A DNA stretch of 64,000 nucleotides, taken from assembly GCA_019426215.1 (NCBI GenBank), contig WHWC01000109.1, positions 1 to 64,000 of the forward strand. Direction: 5' to 3'. A program made the position numbers and the translations under genes. Origin of the DNA: Buddleja alternifolia. Taxonomy: Eukaryota; Streptophyta; Magnoliopsida; Lamiales; Scrophulariaceae. Numbering within the stretch: position 1 is the first letter of the stretch; every line of letters begins with the position of its first letter. Positions 11,420 through 22,769 of the stretch are shown here, piece after piece. A model generated the notes under the pieces. The model was not told the origin of the DNA. It ran no database searches and saw only the letters and a list, made by a program, of their open reading frames with translations.

Positions 11420-11675
11420 CTACCTATTACAGCGGTTATTTCCATAACCGCTGTAATAGGCTCCGAAAAAAAAATTTAATTTTTTTTACAGCGGTTATTT
11501 GTATAACCGCTGTAATAGGTTATACCTATTACAGCGACTATAAAAATAACCGCTGTAATAGGTGCTTATTACAGCGGTTTTTAACCGCTGTAATTGGCCT
11601 TAACCAATTACAGCGGTACCTATTACAGCTGTTAAAACCGCTATAATTGGCCAAAAAAAAACCGCTGTAATAGGT
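11420..11675. repeat. Right subterminal palindrome array of CACTA element 1
   Basis: Five or so hairpin units with the core ACAGCGGTT/AACCGCTGT lie next to the right terminus. Some are diverged (ACAGCGACT, ACAGCTGTT). Confidence 0.8.
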
Positions 11676-12242
11676 CATTTCTGTAGTAGTGATATTCAAT
11701 ATGTGATAGTTACGCTATATAAATTGACTAATGTGCAAAGTGAGACCAAACATTTGACAAATTAAATTCTCCCAAATAATAGTATCGAGTTAGAAAAGGA
11801 TGTGTGACATCGTCGCCCTCCACTAAGCTTTCTAAAATTAAAATTACTATAAATGTGTAATGCTTCCCAGTTATGGGGGTAATACATTTAGAAATAATTC
11901 GAATTTTTATTAAGTGCATGGAATGCCTTAATCGAAACATATTTCACCCCAGAAACATGTTCGGTTACAAGGTGAAATTCAAATGTTAGATTATAGGAGT
12001 TAGTGGGAATGAACTCGGGTAGTTCACGAGCTTAGAAACCGGTTAGGTTGCGTCTTGGTGAACTATGGGGAAAGATATTGAAATATTTATTGGATAAATT
12101 AATGTTAGACATCACTTCAATTAATTGATGGGCCAGAAATCGGTTAGGTTGCAACCCATGTAATTAATTAAGTTTCAAATAAAAGTAATCTAATTTAATC
12201 TGGTTTATTTCTGCGGTTATTTTCTCATCTATCTCTCTCAAA

Positions 12243-13238
12243 ATGACAAACCCACTTTCAACACTACTCGAAAAGAATACCCTTACTAGACCCAATTATG
12301 TGGACTGGTTTAGAAATTTGACGATTGTCCTCAATAAGAAATCTCTGGGATACGTCTTGGAGGCTGGTATCCCAGCGGCTCGAGCCAGAACACGTGCCAA
12401 CGAGGAAGAGGTCCAAGCCCATGAAAAATGGGTCAAGGACGACATCCAGATGAAAGGATACATGCTGGGTTCTATGATCAATGAACTTCAAAGGTCACAT
12501 GATAAGATGCCCACTGCAAGAGCTATCCTAGCTCACCTGGTAGAGCTCTATGGTGAGCATAGTGGAACTGCACGATATGAAATATCGAAAGAGGTCTTCA
12601 GAGCCAAGATGAAATAAAGTGACAAGGTTGGTGATCATGTCCTCAAAATGATTTCGAGGATTTAGAAATTGGAAGCTCTCGACTTCACCATGAACGCCAC
12701 CCTTCAAACTGACTTAATCTTGCAGTCTCTTTCTGATTCCTTCTCCCAATATGTGGTTAACTTTAACTACAATGAGATAGAGTGCAATTTAGATGGGCTA
12801 ATGAATAAGTTGGTTACTGCACAATCGCAAATGAAACCAAAGGGAAAGGAAACTGCCTTGGTCATTTCTTCTGGACCTAAAAAGTCTAAATCTAAGAAGA
12901 AGAACAACAAGAAGCAATCTGACAAGCTTGGAGCTGAAATGGGTGTTCAAAAGGGTAAGGGAAAGGCTCAAGGGTTTTATAAGAGCAAAGGACCTAAGAA
13001 AATGGACAGATGTCTCGAGTGCGGTGAACTTGGCCACTGAAAGAGGAACTGTCTCAAATCGGGCAAAGGCGCAAAGGGTATGGAACTTTTTGTTTTTGAA
13101 ACTAATTGTTCTATGACTGTTTTTTCTACTTCATAGATTCTGGACTCAGGGGGTAGTGCCCATGTGTGTTGTTTGGAACAGGATCTGCAGAGAAGTAGAA
13201 AGTTGGGCCGAGAAAAAGTGATGATCAAAGTAGGCAGT
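12243..13238 (+). pseudogene. gag: Copia-A gag and start of protease, truncated
   Basis: This is a copia capsid gene beginning MTNPLSTLLEKNTLTRPNYV. It stays in one frame through the capsid region, a lysine-rich stretch and a zinc knuckle, CLECGELGH (C-x2-C-x4-H), where the sequence stops one residue short of the usual W. Four in-frame stops interrupt it: TAA 12615, TAG 12663, TGA 13038 and TAG 13134. At each the sister copy Copia-C has a sense codon. The protease region has just begun (LDSGGSAHVCC) when the sequence jumps into the 3' LTR at about 13239. The integrase, reverse transcriptase and RNase H are absent. Confidence 0.88.
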
Positions 13239-13992
13239 GAGAAAAAAATGGAGTTTCTATTTTTATTCTAGGAGTTTGAATTTATTGGATAAATTAAATA
13301 ATTACTTGTTCATTAAATGAAATAATTAATTATAATGGTATTAATTTTCTAGGATAATAGATTAACGAATTAATTTATCTAATTAATTTGGTTATTTAAT
13401 TTATTTATTGGATATAATAAATTATTAATAGAATAAAAAATTAATTAAAAAAAGGAATCCCGAGGCTTAAACAAGCGTCCAAATGGACGCCTATTAAGGC
13501 CTCATTGGGCGTCCAAGAGGAGCTCAATTTTAGGGCTCTTTTGTTTTGACTTGTTCAATAAGACATGAGGTATATAAGGACTCTTTGACTTAGAACAAAT
13601 ATACAACTTTCATAACTCTCCTAAAAAAAAAAAGAAGAAAAATATTCCTCCCCTCTCTAATACCCTAGCCGTCGCCCCTTTAGAGAATCAAGTGGGAATT
13701 TTTCGTTTGTTGATCCGTGCGTGACAATTTAGAGACGACGTGTTTTCGTTGTTCGGATCAAGTTCAAAATTTGAAGATTAAACAAAGGATTGAAGATCTA
13801 AAAGCTTCAAGTGTTCGACTTTTGGAGGAAGAAGAGAATTCTCCAACAACTTCGTTCTAACGGGGTAAGTAATTACTCGTTGATTGTATTGATCAATTTG
13901 AATATGCGATCATTGAATCAAACCTTGGGTTTTAAAATAAAATTTTTGAAACCCTTCCACTGCGTTTATGTTATTTTTCTCGAAATCCAACA
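13239..13992 (+). repeat. Partial 3' LTR of Copia-A
   Basis: This segment matches 7610-8387 of the 5' LTR and ends AATCCAACA right before the TSD GTAAC. It lacks the first half of the LTR because the internal deletion ends inside it. Confidence 0.9.
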
Positions 13993-14513
13993 GTAACATG
14001 AGCAGTAAACCTTATGTCCAATTGATCTAGCTTCTCATTTGGCAACATCTTAAAATTGTTAAATCTTTTTTTGGCAATGGAAATCTTGTTCTCCTTGCTT
14101 TCTGATGAACCCCCACAAATAATAGCTAACTTATCCCATATCTCTTTAGTTGTAGAGAACAACTTAACCTTGTTGAATAAGTTATCATTATTACCAATTG
14201 CGGTATATAGAGCTTTCTGTCCAACATTGTCTAGATTTGCTCTCCGACGCTCATCCGTAGACCATTCATGCTTAGGCTTCTCTACATAGCCATCTGGAGT
14301 CTCTTTTGAGGCTCCAGGTGCTCTAGTGATGACTTTTAATATTTGAATAGGTCCATCTGAAATGATATCACACATTTCGACATCACGGGAACAAAGATAT
14401 GTAAATGCTTTGGCCTTCCAAGAGACATAGTTGGACTCGGTCAATTTAGGAACTTTAGCGAATGCCATAACAAAATTTTTTAAAAGCAACCTTTTAAAAT
14501 AGGATCTAAACAA
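13993..14513 (-). pseudogene. gag: Sirevirus-like gag, N-terminal part (copy 2)
   Basis: The likely start is the Met at about 14468 (MAFAKVPKLTESNYVSW), matching MPFNKMPKLVESNYDSW of the full-length element. The frame runs without a stop through DGYVEKPKHEWSTDERRRAN and IWDKLAIICGGSSESKENK to the Copia-A junction, then continues at 6669. This intact stretch shows what the full-length copy's gag looked like before its 10-bp insertion near 38340. Confidence 0.88.
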
Positions 14514-14552
14514 GTTGTTATGCTTGATAATTTTAAAATGTCAACTTCAACT

Positions 14553-14564
14553 GCTCTGATACCA
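14553..14564 (-). other. tRNA-iMet primer binding site, Sirevirus-like copy 2
   Basis: The plus strand reads GCTCTGATACCA, the reverse complement of TGGTATCAGAGC, beside the LTR start at 14567. It confirms the minus-strand direction. Confidence 0.9.
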
Positions 14565-14566
14565 CT

Positions 14567-16586
14567 TGTTGACCCCAAGTAGCATACGAAAGGGTCTAGA
14601 AGGGGGGTTGAATAGACCCTGAAGTCTTTTTTGACTTCAAAAAGTTTCGTATTAAAATTAGTTTGGACACTTGAAAAATGTAGGCGCTTGACTGAGTGTC
14701 TACTTGAAGACTTCTTTGATAAAGTTAACTTAGACTCAAAATTTGAATAGTATAACCAAGTAGGTTTAACCGTTCAGTTCTTTGATCAGGGTTAGCACAG
14801 TGGAATAATTTTAAGTCTTCCTTTTGCAATGTTTTAGCGTCACAAAGTTTTCTTTAGTTGCTTAGCTTTGGATGATTTTATCAATGTGTTTACTTAACCG
14901 ATTTATGTAATGACAATAATAAAGTGATGGTAAAGTAAAGAACACAAAGTTTGAAAGGTTCGTTAGGTGGTATAATCCCAAAGACGTCCTTCTTCTCCTT
15001 GAACACTTGGAGGCAATCCACTAAAATGATTCTCGAAGAATCACACATAAACTTCTACACAATAGGGAGAGATGAATATTGATGACTTGAGCTCCTTGGT
15101 CACACAGATTTCTGCTACAAGACACTTCTATCCTCTTGCTTCTTTCACCCAGAAATAATACAAGTATCTAACTTCTACTTCACACAGATCGCGAGGCTTA
15201 GATGGGGTTTTTTCTAACAATTTGTTTGATTCTGGTAAAGTTCAAACAACTTGGAATATCTCAATAATAATGTAGGGTTCTTCTTTGAAGATGTTTGAGA
15301 TATTTTCGACTGTCTAGGAATGTATAGAAAAGCTTTAAGGATTTTTGGGAATGAGAAATTGGAAGGCTGTGTATGGTTATGTTTTCAAGATTGCATTTTC
15401 ATTTTCTGGATCACCAGAAAATGAAAATGCACACTTCTAGGTAAATTCTACAAAAAATACTCAAATTTTAAATCCTATTACACATTCCCTTATACAACAA
15501 CCAATCATTTCACCCTTTCAATCAGTTCACAATCTTTCATCATTAATTACACCATCCCACTTTTCAACTAATTATCTTTCTTACTTTATCGTATTTTATA
15601 ATAACTAAATATATATGTATATATATATATATATATACTTTATATCAAATCATTCATATATATATATATACACACATTCATAATTAATTCAATCACTTCA
15701 TATATCAAATTCCAATAAAATTCAACTTTATGTCACATCAAACACCACTTCCAACTATTTTCTAAAAACACATCCAAACAAACAATAAAAGTCAATATTT
15801 TCACACGAATTTCTATAATACACATTTTTCAAAAAAAACTCAGAATTTAACTCAGAAAACATAATCATACAGAGCCTTAATTTCAGCAAAATTTTGGCTT
15901 TATGTGCATGAAGTGGCGTGTTTAGGGTTTGCTGAGAGGTACTATTTATAGAGATTTCTCGAGAATTGTCCGTTGGACACATGCAGGCGCATGATTCTCA
16001 CGCAACGCTTTAAATAGACCTTTTTCTGACATTCCTGAAAATCTGCTGGTTCTGATTGGACAAGAGCAGGTTTTGAACTCTGAAATCTGACAGTCTAGTG
16101 AAAAGGTGTCTTGTCCACAAGTCATAATAGCTTATCACATTTAATGCTCTTATCAAGCATTTAATGCGTTTTGAATTTATTTCCCGTTGGAAATAAATGT
16201 CCGTTGATGATTGCATTTAAGTCCTTCATGACTTGAGAATTTATTTAAAGTGAATCCCTTTATTGAACGCTTGAGTACTTGATTCATAATTCCTGAAACA
16301 TATCTTTAGCGCTTGACGGGCGCTTAAGAACAAACTTCCATCTTCACTTGATTTCAGATGCTGATCTTCAACTTCATCTTTGATAGATTCAACTAAAATT
16401 GTATCATAGACGTGGTATCTAATAGTTAGTCTAAAATCTACAGAGATAAAAATTACAAGCCTAACAAAATTACATCTTTCAGACGCTTTACAAATCTTCT
16501 AATAAAGTATAAACTTACATTTTATTTGAGGTCTAACATAAAGTCCTAATTGTCATCATCAAAACTCTAACAAGAAATTCCTAACA
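14567..16586 (-). repeat. LTR of Sirevirus-like copy 2 (5' LTR on the minus strand)
   Basis: It begins TGTTGACCCCAAGTAGCATACG and ends TTCCTAACA, matching both LTRs of the full-length element. At 2020 bp it is about 500 bp longer. The extra AT-rich DNA lies between roughly 15380 and 15880 and includes a perfect 18-bp-stem hairpin (15392-15431) and TA microsatellites (15605-15670). Confidence 0.85.
15392..15431. repeat. Perfect 18-bp-stem hairpin
   Basis: TGCATTTTCATTTTCTGG, four loop bases ATCA, then the exact complement. It lies at the left edge of the extra DNA in this LTR that its relatives lack. Confidence 0.9.
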
Positions 16587-19179
16587 TTTCTAATAATATA
16601 GAAAATATATTACTTTTCATATTTCTACATGCAGTAACATTGAACATAGTTTTTATCATGAGAATATAAAGATTTATAATTGCTTAATTTATTCTGGCTA
16701 AGTTTTATAATTGACTATTTATTGTTCATTAAAATCAAAAAGTAAAGAAAGAAAGAAGATGATCGTATACAAAAGTAATTAAAAAGGGGCATGTAAATTT
16801 CCACAAGGAGGGACAATATTGTCCATCTAAACAAATTAAAAAGTAAGTGGACTAATCATAAGAATATGGAGTGCTGATATCAATTTTCTAAAATATTTGT
16901 AAACAACATATTACATAAAAATACTCGTGTTTGTGAATTCTTTTGAATTAAGTACAAAAATATATCATATTTTCACACTAAAAGTACCTATATATTTTTA
17001 TTCTTAAATATGCTTTTTCTTATATTTGTTATCATGCTAATAACTTCAAGTACTTACAAACTTTCAAATATATGTTGATAATTCTATTGTACAAACATGT
17101 TATATTCCATAACAATGAAAAATTAATAAATATTGTGCTATAAAAAATTGATTCATCTATATCCCAAAATATGCGTTGGTGTGTCACAGTTATTACTTTT
17201 TTTTTATGTCAGAATAAGGTATAATTTTTAAAATTATCTTCTTAATCTTCAAATCATTTAACTCAAAGTAATGATCCGACACTATAACAATTTACTACTT
17301 TACCAAATACTAAAATATTTATTGAATTTAAATAACGAACTTTTTGCTTAAGTTGTAATATTGGTTGTGGGTGTAAAAATTTTCTTCTTCTTCATTGGTG
17401 GTCATGAGTAAAAGTCTTTTTTATTTTATTGGTTAGTATTTTAGAGAAAGTAGGAATCTATTTGTTTTTCTTATACTAAAAAGTGTCCTACTACTAACAT
17501 ATTTTATTTTTTATCAATAATAATTAAAGAGTTTTCAATTACTAAAATAATTTCAGATACTACTAAGTTTCCTACTCCTCGATGAATTTTTTACTTAATA
17601 AATTCAACTATTAACTATTAATCTGGCTTTTCAACTTCTTTGATTGATCTGCTTTGTTGAATTCGAGTCTAGCTCCCTTCCTTCGGCTTCTTCCCTAGAG
17701 TCAGTCTACCAGAAAGCCATCTGTGTCGAGAGAGCACTGAGACTAATAAGCAAGCTAGTAATTCCTATTCCTGCTTTTAATTAATTATTAATCGCAAGGG
17801 TGGGTATAAAAGTCTTTTTACAATGGAACAAACAATTGAGTTATTCATACATTTATGTAGGGGTTAGATATAGAATGCAATTATGTGTACGTGACTCATG
17901 ACTAAGAAGCTAGAAAGTCATCACTTAAGAAGATTTACTAATTATATGTTGCTATTTAGCTAGAAGGTCATAAGACAACACTATTATCAGCACTTAAGTA
18001 AACTTACTAATTATATGTTACTATTTAGTAAATTAAATTCATATAGGATGCAATCATGTGTACACGAGTCATGACTAAGAAGCTAGAAGGTCATCCAGTG
18101 AATTTTCAACTACAATTCTTAAAATATTAGTTAAAGATGAGTTAAAGATGATTATTAGAAGAATTAGACTTCCATGTGCAACGCACGTGCTTTGTACTAG
18201 TAGATATAAATATTTGAAATAAATACACGTTCATATATAAGAATGTATTTTAATCTAGCTTGTCAAGAAGAGTATGACTTGAAATTTGTATATAAACTAA
18301 TAGTACATAACATGACATGGTGTACTTGTTTGTTTATTAAAATTTGTGCACTAAAATTTTGAAAAGAATATTATGAAAATAATTATAAAGTTATAAAATA
18401 ATAGATGATCTAATGCGATATTGCTAATACAACTAATTTTGAGAGTTAGATAGAACAAACATCATAAAAATAATCCATATTACTTTATTCTTTAGCAAAA
18501 CTCTTTAAGTTTCTATTATATATATAAAAATATATAACACTAAAATATCATAATATATTATCACTTTGAAAGTCTCAAGCACAAATGTTAATTGAAAGTA
18601 TTATTACTCATGTAAAGGATATTACTATATCATTCCATAACAAATAATAACATAAACTACAAATATCAAGTAGTATTATGAGTAAAACCTATTAAAAGTT
18701 CTAATTAAAAAGCAGAGAAAATGGCAGACACACCCCAACCAATGGAGTAATTAGCACTTTACCCCCATGCCTATGAAAATGTGCACCCGATACCCTCACC
18801 TTTGATAAATGTTGCATTTAACCCCCTTCGCCCATTTTTGATGGAATTTGATCGAATATTCCGCAAATATTCCATCAGAGATTCTTAGATACTTTGAGGT
18901 ATGTGCATGTTTACCCCTAACCTTTAAAAAAGTGCACTTAACCCCCTATCATATACATTACAATTAAATTCAATTTTAATTGAATAAAATGTATTGTTTC
19001 ACCAATATTTTGACATGTAACATCCATTTCGTACCATATCTCAATCGATTTGAATATTTTTGTGTTTATAAATTACATAATTATCATAGATTTATGTATA
19101 TTAGTTAATTTCATTTTTATTCTCTAATCATTATCATTGTTATGATATACATAAAACTATGCACAAGTAAAAATTTAAT
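16587..19179. other. Gene-free AT-rich stretch with decayed repeats
   Basis: No supportable gene is visible. The block at 18720-18960, with repeated phrases such as TTTACCCCCATGCC and CTTAACCCCCTATC, looks like a piece of a dispersed repeat. The interleaved direct repeats at 17874-18100 are listed separately. Confidence 0.55.
17874..18100. repeat. Interleaved direct repeats
   Basis: Two phrases each occur twice in the same order. One is AATGCAATTATGTGTACGTG (17875) against GATGCAATCATGTGTACACG (18049), followed in both by CATGACTAAGAAGCTAGAA. The other, ACTAATTATATGTTGCTATTTAG (17937), recurs near 18007. A segmental duplication of about 170 bp with later divergence explains this. Confidence 0.7.
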
Positions 19180-20030
19180 ATGCCTAAACTTTTTCAGTTT
19201 AATATAATAAATGAAAGAGGTGATGTTAATTTCTATATTCACTCTTTTTTTTTGCTGCCAAAATCAACCCAAAAGCTTTGGCTCTCTTATCCTCTATGTA
19301 ACCATAGCAACACACATGATGGAAAACTGATAAAGGGATTCTACTCACATGACGATCATAACTCGGATAGGTTTGCTTTTCATCATTGACATCTAGGAAG
19401 TCGTGGCGACGTTGGTAGACATCGAACCACGATCAATAGGTGCCTTGGGTTAATTTCATGAAATTAATCTAGCCTAAAGGAGGACTTATTGCTACCTTGT
19501 CAATGAGCCTGAGGGGTCACACACATAACTTAGTGTAGTACCTATTGGCTAGTTAATTCATTATGTATCAATGAAGGGATTAATTAATTGGATTTAATTA
19601 ATCAAGAAAAGGAAATAATTATTTGGAATTAATTAATGGTCCTATAATTTAATATTAAATTGGGAAGGAATAATTAATTTATAAAAGAAAGAAATAAAAT
19701 TAGATATATATATATATATATATATATTATGTATACACGTGTGCGTGTGTGAGCGTGTGGATATGTTTATGTGAGGATTTGGTGGAAAGATTTATCTTGC
19801 TCACCAAGTTTGTATATATATATATGTGTGTGTGTATGTATTAATTAATATTTTGTAAATATATTTAGTAAGATCTTTTAATTGGTCAAGGTAACTAATT
19901 AAAAAGAGAAGATCTTATAAGATATACGTTAGGATATTAATAGATATAGTTATATCTAATTAGTTGGAAAGAGTCAAACTAACTAAGGAAGGAGAATAAG
20001 AGAAAAAGAAAAAAGCTATATATATATATA
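19180..20030. other. Gene-free stretch with TA and TG microsatellites
   Basis: A 69-codon frame at 19180-19389 (plus) resembles nothing I recognise and lacks context, so it is not called. TA repeats sit at 19704-19726, 19814-19824 and 20015-20031, and a short TG run at 19825-19834. Confidence 0.5.
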
Positions 20031-20729
20031 TAGGGTATGGATCAAATACATCCCATTACATTTGGTAAGATATAAGACCCAATCTACACCATTGATACCG
20101 TTTGATCTTAAGGTCTGGATTTAACTCCATTTTTCAATTTGTATAATTTTTTTAATGATGGCAGGGGTATTTTAGTCAATGAACGTAAATATCATGCAGG
20201 ATCAAAATCAAATCCCCCCATCGCTCCCATAACATATTCTTTTTCTCCAATTCATTTTCTCTTTCCAATTACAATTCGATCAGTTCACAGAACTCGAATC
20301 TCACATCTCTTCAATTACGCTTCTTTTTTTTTCTTTTTACCTCCATTTTCTCGTGGATTTTGTTTGCTGAAATTGTGATTTTGCTGATATATTCATGAGT
20401 TACGAATAAATCTAGTTTTTGTTATTTTCTTTTATTGTCGTAGTTTAATGTAATGTGTGTTCCTGCTTTTATGCAGTATCATTCTGTGAATACCTAATAT
20501 GTTCTTGTGAAGCAGAGGATATTTTTGATGCTAGGGCCTTGAGATTTAGGATCCCTGGACTTTCAGATTCCAAGTGTTCTATATATGCTTCATCCAAATT
20601 TGATTATATTTGGAGAAGCAGAGGCTACTTCTGTTGTTCATGGCTTTCGCACATATACTCTCTTGTACAAGGAGAGAAGAAAGGAAGAAGGGGAAGAAAA
20701 CATCACAATTAGTCATTTGAAACCATCAT
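20031..20729. other. Possible 5' end of an unclassified TIR element
   Basis: The segment opens GGGTATGGATCAAATACATC and continues TTGGTAAGATATAAGACCC, a style seen at ends of Mutator-like and related plant elements. I could not find the matching inverted end, so the assignment is weak. The T/C-rich zone at 20215-20345 resembles an untranslated leader. No reading frame resembles a transposase. Confidence 0.3.
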
Positions 20730-21480
20730 ACAGTATCTTATAACACATTATACAATAGATTATAAACCATTATACAGTAAATACAACGGTGATATACAGT
20801 GTGTGATTAGTGACATACAATTAGTGATTTCAAACCATTATACAATATCTTATAAACCACTATACAGTATATTACAACACATTATATAGTATCTCATAAC
20901 CAATTATACATTGTGTTTGTACACATCATACAATTACAATCTTATAAACCATTATACAGTATCTAATAAACAACTATACAGTATGTTGTAACATATTATA
21001 CAATATCTTATAACCCATTATACAGTGTGTATTTATACATCATACAGTTACAATCTTTTAAACCATTATACAATATCTTATAACCCTTTATACAGTATCA
21101 TATAAACCAATATACAGTATCATATATCCCATTATACAGTGAATGCAATAGCTAATAACATTATACAATAGCTAATTAATCCATTATACAATAGCTACTA
21201 AACAAATATACAGTAAATACAATGGTGATATACATTGTGTGATTAGTGACATACAATTAGTGATTTCAAACCATTATACAATCTCTTATAAACTACTATA
21301 CAGTATATTATAACACATTATACAGTGTTTTATAACCAATTATACAGTGCGTTTGTATATATCATACAATTACAATCTTATAAACCATTATACAGTATCT
21401 TATAACTCAGTATACATTATCATATAACTTATTATACAGTGTGTGTTTATACATTACACAATTACAATACACCAACTAAT
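20730..21480. repeat. Degenerate ATTATACAGT repeat array
   Basis: Variants of CCATTATACAGTATCTTATAA recur about every 20-25 bp, more than 25 times, with the core TATACA(G/A)T. A longer unit also repeats: the phrase GTGTGATTAGTGACATACAATTAG occurs near 20800 and again near 21236. It could be the subterminal repeat zone of the possible element at 20031. Confidence 0.75.
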
Positions 21481-21524
21481 TTAACAATATACAACATCTA
21501 TCACACAAATATGCGTACCAAATC

Positions 21525-22769
21525 AACAAAAACACACCCTATTACAGCGGTTCCCATGGAAACCGCTGTAATAGGGTGCCCTATTACAGTGGTTCTTAAA
21601 AAACGGCTGTAATAGGGTGCCCTATTACAGCGGTTTTTTTAGAACCGCTGTAATAGGGTATTTTTTATTTTTTTTTATTAATTTCACTTTTTCGTTTATA
21701 ATTTTACCGTGTCGAAATGACACGAAATTCGCAAATACACAAAAATATATACATAAACTCACACATACACAAATATACATATACCCACATATACTTACAT
21801 AAACCCACATATACACAAATATATATACATACATAAACCCACATATACATACACCCACATATACATACATAAACCCACATATACATACACCCACATATAC
21901 ACAAATATACATACACCCACATATACACAAATATACATACACACCCACATATTCGTGTACGAAACCCCACATATACACAAATATACATACACTCACATAT
22001 ACATACATAAACCCACATATACACAAATATACGTACACCCACATATACATACATAAACCCACAAATATACATACACCCACATATACACAAATATACATAC
22101 ACCCACATATACATACATAAACCCACATATACACAAATATACATACACCCATATATACATACATAAACCCACATATACATACACCCACATATAGACAAAT
22201 ATACATAAACCCACACATACACAAATATAAATAAACCCACACATACGGTGGTGGTGGAGGCGGCAGTGGTGCTATATGGTGGTGGCGGGGGCGGTGGTGC
22301 TTCAAGAGAGAGAGAGAAAGAGAGTGTAGAGAGAGAGAGTAGAGAGAAAAAGACTAAGAGAGATAGAGAGAAGCGGGAAGATCTAAATTTAAGGGATTTA
22401 AATTTTTTGGTTTCGACCTATTACAGCGGTTCCCAACGAACCGTTGTAATAGGGTATCTTGGTCTTAACCTATTACAGCGGTTCTGAGGGAACCGCTGTA
22501 ATAGGTTAAGACCAAGATACACCTATTACAGCGGTTCCTAACGAACCGCTGTAATAGGTCCCTCGACCACCTATTACAGCGGTTCCCTCGGAACCGCTGT
22601 AATAGGTTAAGACCTATTACAGCGGTTTTCTCGGAACCGCTGTAATAGGTTAAAACCAAGATACCCTATTACAGCGGTTCGTTGGGAACCGCTGTAATAG
22701 GTTCCTATTACAGCGGTTTTACTAAAACCGCTGTAATAGGTGCGCTGTAATTGGGTATTTTTGTAGTAA
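21525..22769. mobile_element. Non-autonomous CACTA element 2 (left end damaged)
   Basis: The right terminus is the reverse complement of CATTACTACAAAAATACCC, ending at 22769 inside the 5' LTR of Copia-D. Subterminal hairpins with ACAGCGGTT/AACCGCTGT lie at 21540-21660 and 22416-22742. The interior has the 26-bp minisatellite in inverted orientation (21730-22240) and GGTGG and GAGA tracts (22240-22380). It is the mirror image of element 1. The left end reads CAACAAAAACACACCC rather than CACTACTACAAAAA, so it is truncated or mutated and no TSD can be shown. Confidence 0.8.

Larger units (their letters stand above)
9781..11691. mobile_element. Non-autonomous CACTA element 1, TSD ATA
   Basis: The ends are CACTACTACAAAAATGG on the left and the reverse complement of CACTACTACAGAAATG on the right, flanked by ATA at 9778-9780 and 11692-11694. 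A CACTA terminus with a 3-bp TSD defines the superfamily. Both subterminal zones carry palindromes built on TTACAGCGGTT...AACCGCTGTAA. The inside holds a CT/CCACC-rich block (10180-10330), a 26-bp minisatellite and a large palindrome, with no transposase. The same components in the same order mark the upstream end of the coding CACTA at 55023-64000, the likely source family. Confidence 0.92.
8401..12242 (+). other. Untranslated leader of Copia-A (interrupted by a CACTA element)
   Basis: Once the CACTA insertion (9781-11691) is removed, about 1.9 kb separates the primer site from the gag start. The same leader is recognisable in Copia-D (24482-25779 plus 40229-41010) and Copia-C (51344-52765). 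Shared landmarks are a GC-rich block (8585-8715), a block ending GCGAGCATGT, and ATTGGCTCGGG near 9670. No conserved reading frame is seen. Confidence 0.75.
6670..13992 (+). mobile_element. Copia-A: internally deleted Ty1/copia element, TSD GTAAC
   Basis: GTAAC at 6665-6669 and 13993-13997 flanks an element that begins TGTTAGGATTATG and ends CCAACA. It has a complete 5' LTR, a tRNA-Met primer site, a long leader, a gag start and the last 754 bp of a 3' LTR. Everything from the protease to the middle of the 3' LTR is deleted at about 13239. The leader also carries a CACTA insertion (9781-11691). It belongs to the same family as Copia-D and Copia-C in this window. It cannot move unaided. Confidence 0.9.
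6277..16586 (-). mobile_element. Sirevirus-like copia fragment (copy 2), split by Copia-A
   Basis: On the minus strand the parts are, in order: an LTR (14567-16586), a primer site (14553-14564), gag N-terminal half (14513-13993), a plus-strand copia insertion (6670-13992 with TSD GTAAC), and gag middle part (6669-6277). The rest of the element is missing. Removing the insertion and one TSD copy (7328 bp) puts the two gag halves in one open frame, so gag was still open here when Copia-A inserted. The LTR and gag are relatives of the full-length element at 26338-40195. Confidence 0.85.

Noticed and set aside
9781..11691. Idea that the regular ACAGCGGTT hairpins form a CRISPR-like array
   Set aside because: They lie at both ends of an element with CACTA termini and a 3-bp TSD in a plant genome; spacers are short, irregular and palindromic.
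19180..19389. 69-codon frame MPKLFQFNIINERGD...
   Set aside because: Short, unfamiliar, no codon or context support, flanked by microsatellite and repeat DNA.
20139..20712. Two frames (79 and 85 codons) that might be a small host gene
   Set aside because: No recognisable domain, no shared frame, and the region looks like the leader side of a repeat element.
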